Part shown: positions 4,952 to 5,046 of the stretch, piece by piece | Layout of the letters: each line of letters starts with the position of its first letter | Position numbering within the stretch: the first letter of the stretch is position 1 | Origin: an uncultured Collinsella sp. | GTDB lineage: Bacteria > Actinomycetota > Coriobacteriia > Coriobacteriales > Coriobacteriaceae | Direction of reading: 5' to 3' | Assembly (NCBI GenBank): GCA_900556365.1 | Contig: USOG01000113.1 | Span: 1 to 5,046 of the forward strand | Length of the DNA: 5,046 nt | Notes under the pieces: model-generated | Told to the model about the DNA's origin: nothing | The model's input: only the letters and a program-made list of their open reading frames with translations | Database searches by the model: none | Program-made: the position numbers and the translations under genes

Positions 4952-5046
4952 CGAAGTACACCGTTGAATCGCACAGAGGGGAGGAATGCGAATCAAACTC
5001 AACAGGGCAGGCTTTTTCATCGCCTATTGCCTGCTCCGTTGCTGAA
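4952..5046. other. Unresolved right edge with a short ORF
   Basis: On the plus strand ATG 4986 has AGAGG six bases upstream and GGAGG one base upstream, and reads MRIKLNRAGFFIAYCLLRC before TGA at 5043-5045. The peptide is basic and then hydrophobic, like the start of a signal or membrane segment or a leader peptide. A 6-bp hairpin (5007-5012 with 5029-5034) lies inside it. On the minus strand one frame is open from the right edge to a TAA at 4931-4929, 38 codons, without recognisable similarity. Neither reading is convincing from this window alone. Confidence 0.25.

Noticed and set aside
3739..4974. Long open frame on the minus strand opposite trpS
   Set aside because: It mirrors the codon bias of trpS and has Val/Gly/His/Leu-rich composition without any domain; trpS is unambiguous on the other strand.

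Overview
The window looks like a high-GC Gram-positive, most likely a gut actinobacterium of the Coriobacteriia (Collinsella-like). That is inferred from the GC-rich third codon positions, strong AGGAG/AAAGG-type ribosome binding sites, a tRNA without an encoded CCA end, and the style of the proteins. It is not proved by any single marker.

Left half, all on the minus strand. Reading from about 1,970 down to 1, the order is: a PflA-like radical SAM protein (928-1866), a tRNA-Ala with anticodon CGC under its own consensus promoter (704-776), that tRNA's intrinsic terminator (658-689), a small coiled-coil protein with a C-terminal membrane anchor (181-639), and the first 32 codons of nicotinate phosphoribosyltransferase (pncB, 98 to the window edge).

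Centre (1867-2391, no protein gene). A divergent promoter region serves the radical SAM gene leftward and, rightward, a structured non-coding RNA of about 170 nt (about 2016-2186). The RNA has a 12-bp closing stem, an inner stem TGAACC/GGTTCA, a competing 8-bp hairpin on its 3' side and a U-rich end. This is the architecture of 6S RNA, the regulator that binds housekeeping RNA polymerase, and it is the most interesting element of the window. The 205 nt after it hold only a candidate -10 box.

Right half, plus strand. A WecA/TagO-type polyprenyl-phosphate sugar-1-phosphate transferase (2392-3591) would start synthesis of a cell-wall glycopolymer on undecaprenyl phosphate. Tryptophanyl-tRNA synthetase (trpS, 3751-4800) follows, ending at a clear intrinsic terminator (4835-4863). 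Beyond it are a perfect 18-bp inverted repeat (4910-4951) and the unresolved start of the next region.

The genes are mostly housekeeping: tRNA and tRNA charging, NAD salvage, envelope polymer initiation and RNA polymerase regulation. They do not form one pathway. I see no mobile element, CRISPR array or defence locus.
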